DNA of 5,135 bases, from contig CAKZUM010000746.1 in the NCBI GenBank assembly GCA_937921525.1, forward strand, positions 1 to 5,135. Direction: 5' to 3'. Each line of letters starts with the position of its first letter. Position 1 is the first letter of the stretch. Of the stretch, positions 5,098 through 5,135 are shown in pieces. The notes beneath the pieces were generated by a model. That model had not been told where the DNA came from, made no database searches, and worked only from the letters and a program-made list of their open reading frames with translations. This DNA is from an uncultured Saprospiraceae bacterium. GTDB taxonomy: Bacteria; Bacteroidota; Bacteroidia; Chitinophagales; Saprospiraceae. Position numbers and translations under genes: made by a program.

Positions 5098-5135
5098 GCA
5101 AATAAATTAGTTATACATTTTTAAACAACTTCTAT

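Larger units (their letters stand above)
4970..5132 (+). mobile_element. 163-bp MITE-like element with 19-bp terminal inverted repeats and TAT flanks
   Basis: The left end GAAGTTGTTTAAGAATGTA (4970-4988) and the right end TACATTTTTAAACAACTTC (5114-5132) are inverted repeats matching at 18 of 19 positions. TAT lies directly outside each end (4967-4969, 5133-5135), as a 3-bp target duplication would. The interior has no ORF but is densely folded (hairpins at 5028-5073 and 5075-5097). Small size, terminal repeats, target duplication and lack of coding capacity define a miniature inverted-repeat transposable element moved by a transposase elsewhere. Three-base duplications fit IS5-like families, among others, but I cannot name the parent. 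The first 31 bp recur exactly at 3794-3824. Confidence 0.7.

Noticed and set aside
4970..5132. Integron attC site, tRNA or riboswitch as an explanation of the folded region
   Set aside because: No attC core-site pattern, tRNA arms or recognised riboswitch core could be found. The terminal repeats plus TAT flanks are explained better by a MITE.

Overview
The window looks like low-GC (roughly 35% by eye) DNA from a Bacteroidota bacterium. Three things suggest this: SprB-type surface repeats behind a signal peptide, an ECF sigma factor paired with a membrane protein that has an anti-sigma-like N-terminus and a TonB C-terminal domain, and translation starts without a clear Shine-Dalgarno sequence. 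Genus cannot be given. All family assignments come from reading motifs, not from a database search.

Layout: (1) 1-1493, minus strand: the 5' two-thirds or so of a visible but incomplete gene for a large secreted repeat protein. It has a signal peptide, a short linker, then five complete 83/84-residue SprB-like repeats and the start of a sixth, running off the left edge. (2) 1494-2068: a 575-bp AT-rich divergent intergenic region with a perfect 28-bp palindrome and two small hairpins. (3) 2069-3760, plus strand: a two-gene operon, ECF sigma factor then single-pass anti-sigma/TonB-like protein, separated by 12 bp. (4) 3761-4094: an intergenic region holding one end of a dispersed repeat. (5) 4095-4931, plus strand: a catalytic-domain-only polyprenyl-phosphate mannosyltransferase-like GT2 enzyme with a non-ATG start. 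(6) 4932-5135: a compact 163-bp element with 19-bp terminal inverted repeats, flanked by TAT on both sides and highly structured inside. It is best read as a MITE (non-autonomous transposable element). A further copy of its right terminus abuts it on the left, and its left 31 bp recur exactly, inverted, at 3794-3824.

How it may fit together: the sigma/anti-sigma pair is a probable envelope-signalling module transcribed divergently from a surface adhesin-like protein, so adhesin control by the sigma factor is possible but unproven. The mannosyltransferase would supply a lipid-linked mannose donor for envelope glycosylation. The most unusual material is the repeat family around the mannosyltransferase. 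One end of it appears to have replaced the last strand of the TonB domain in the upstream gene. Both window edges fall in repeated DNA, which suggests that this is a whole draft contig broken at repeats.
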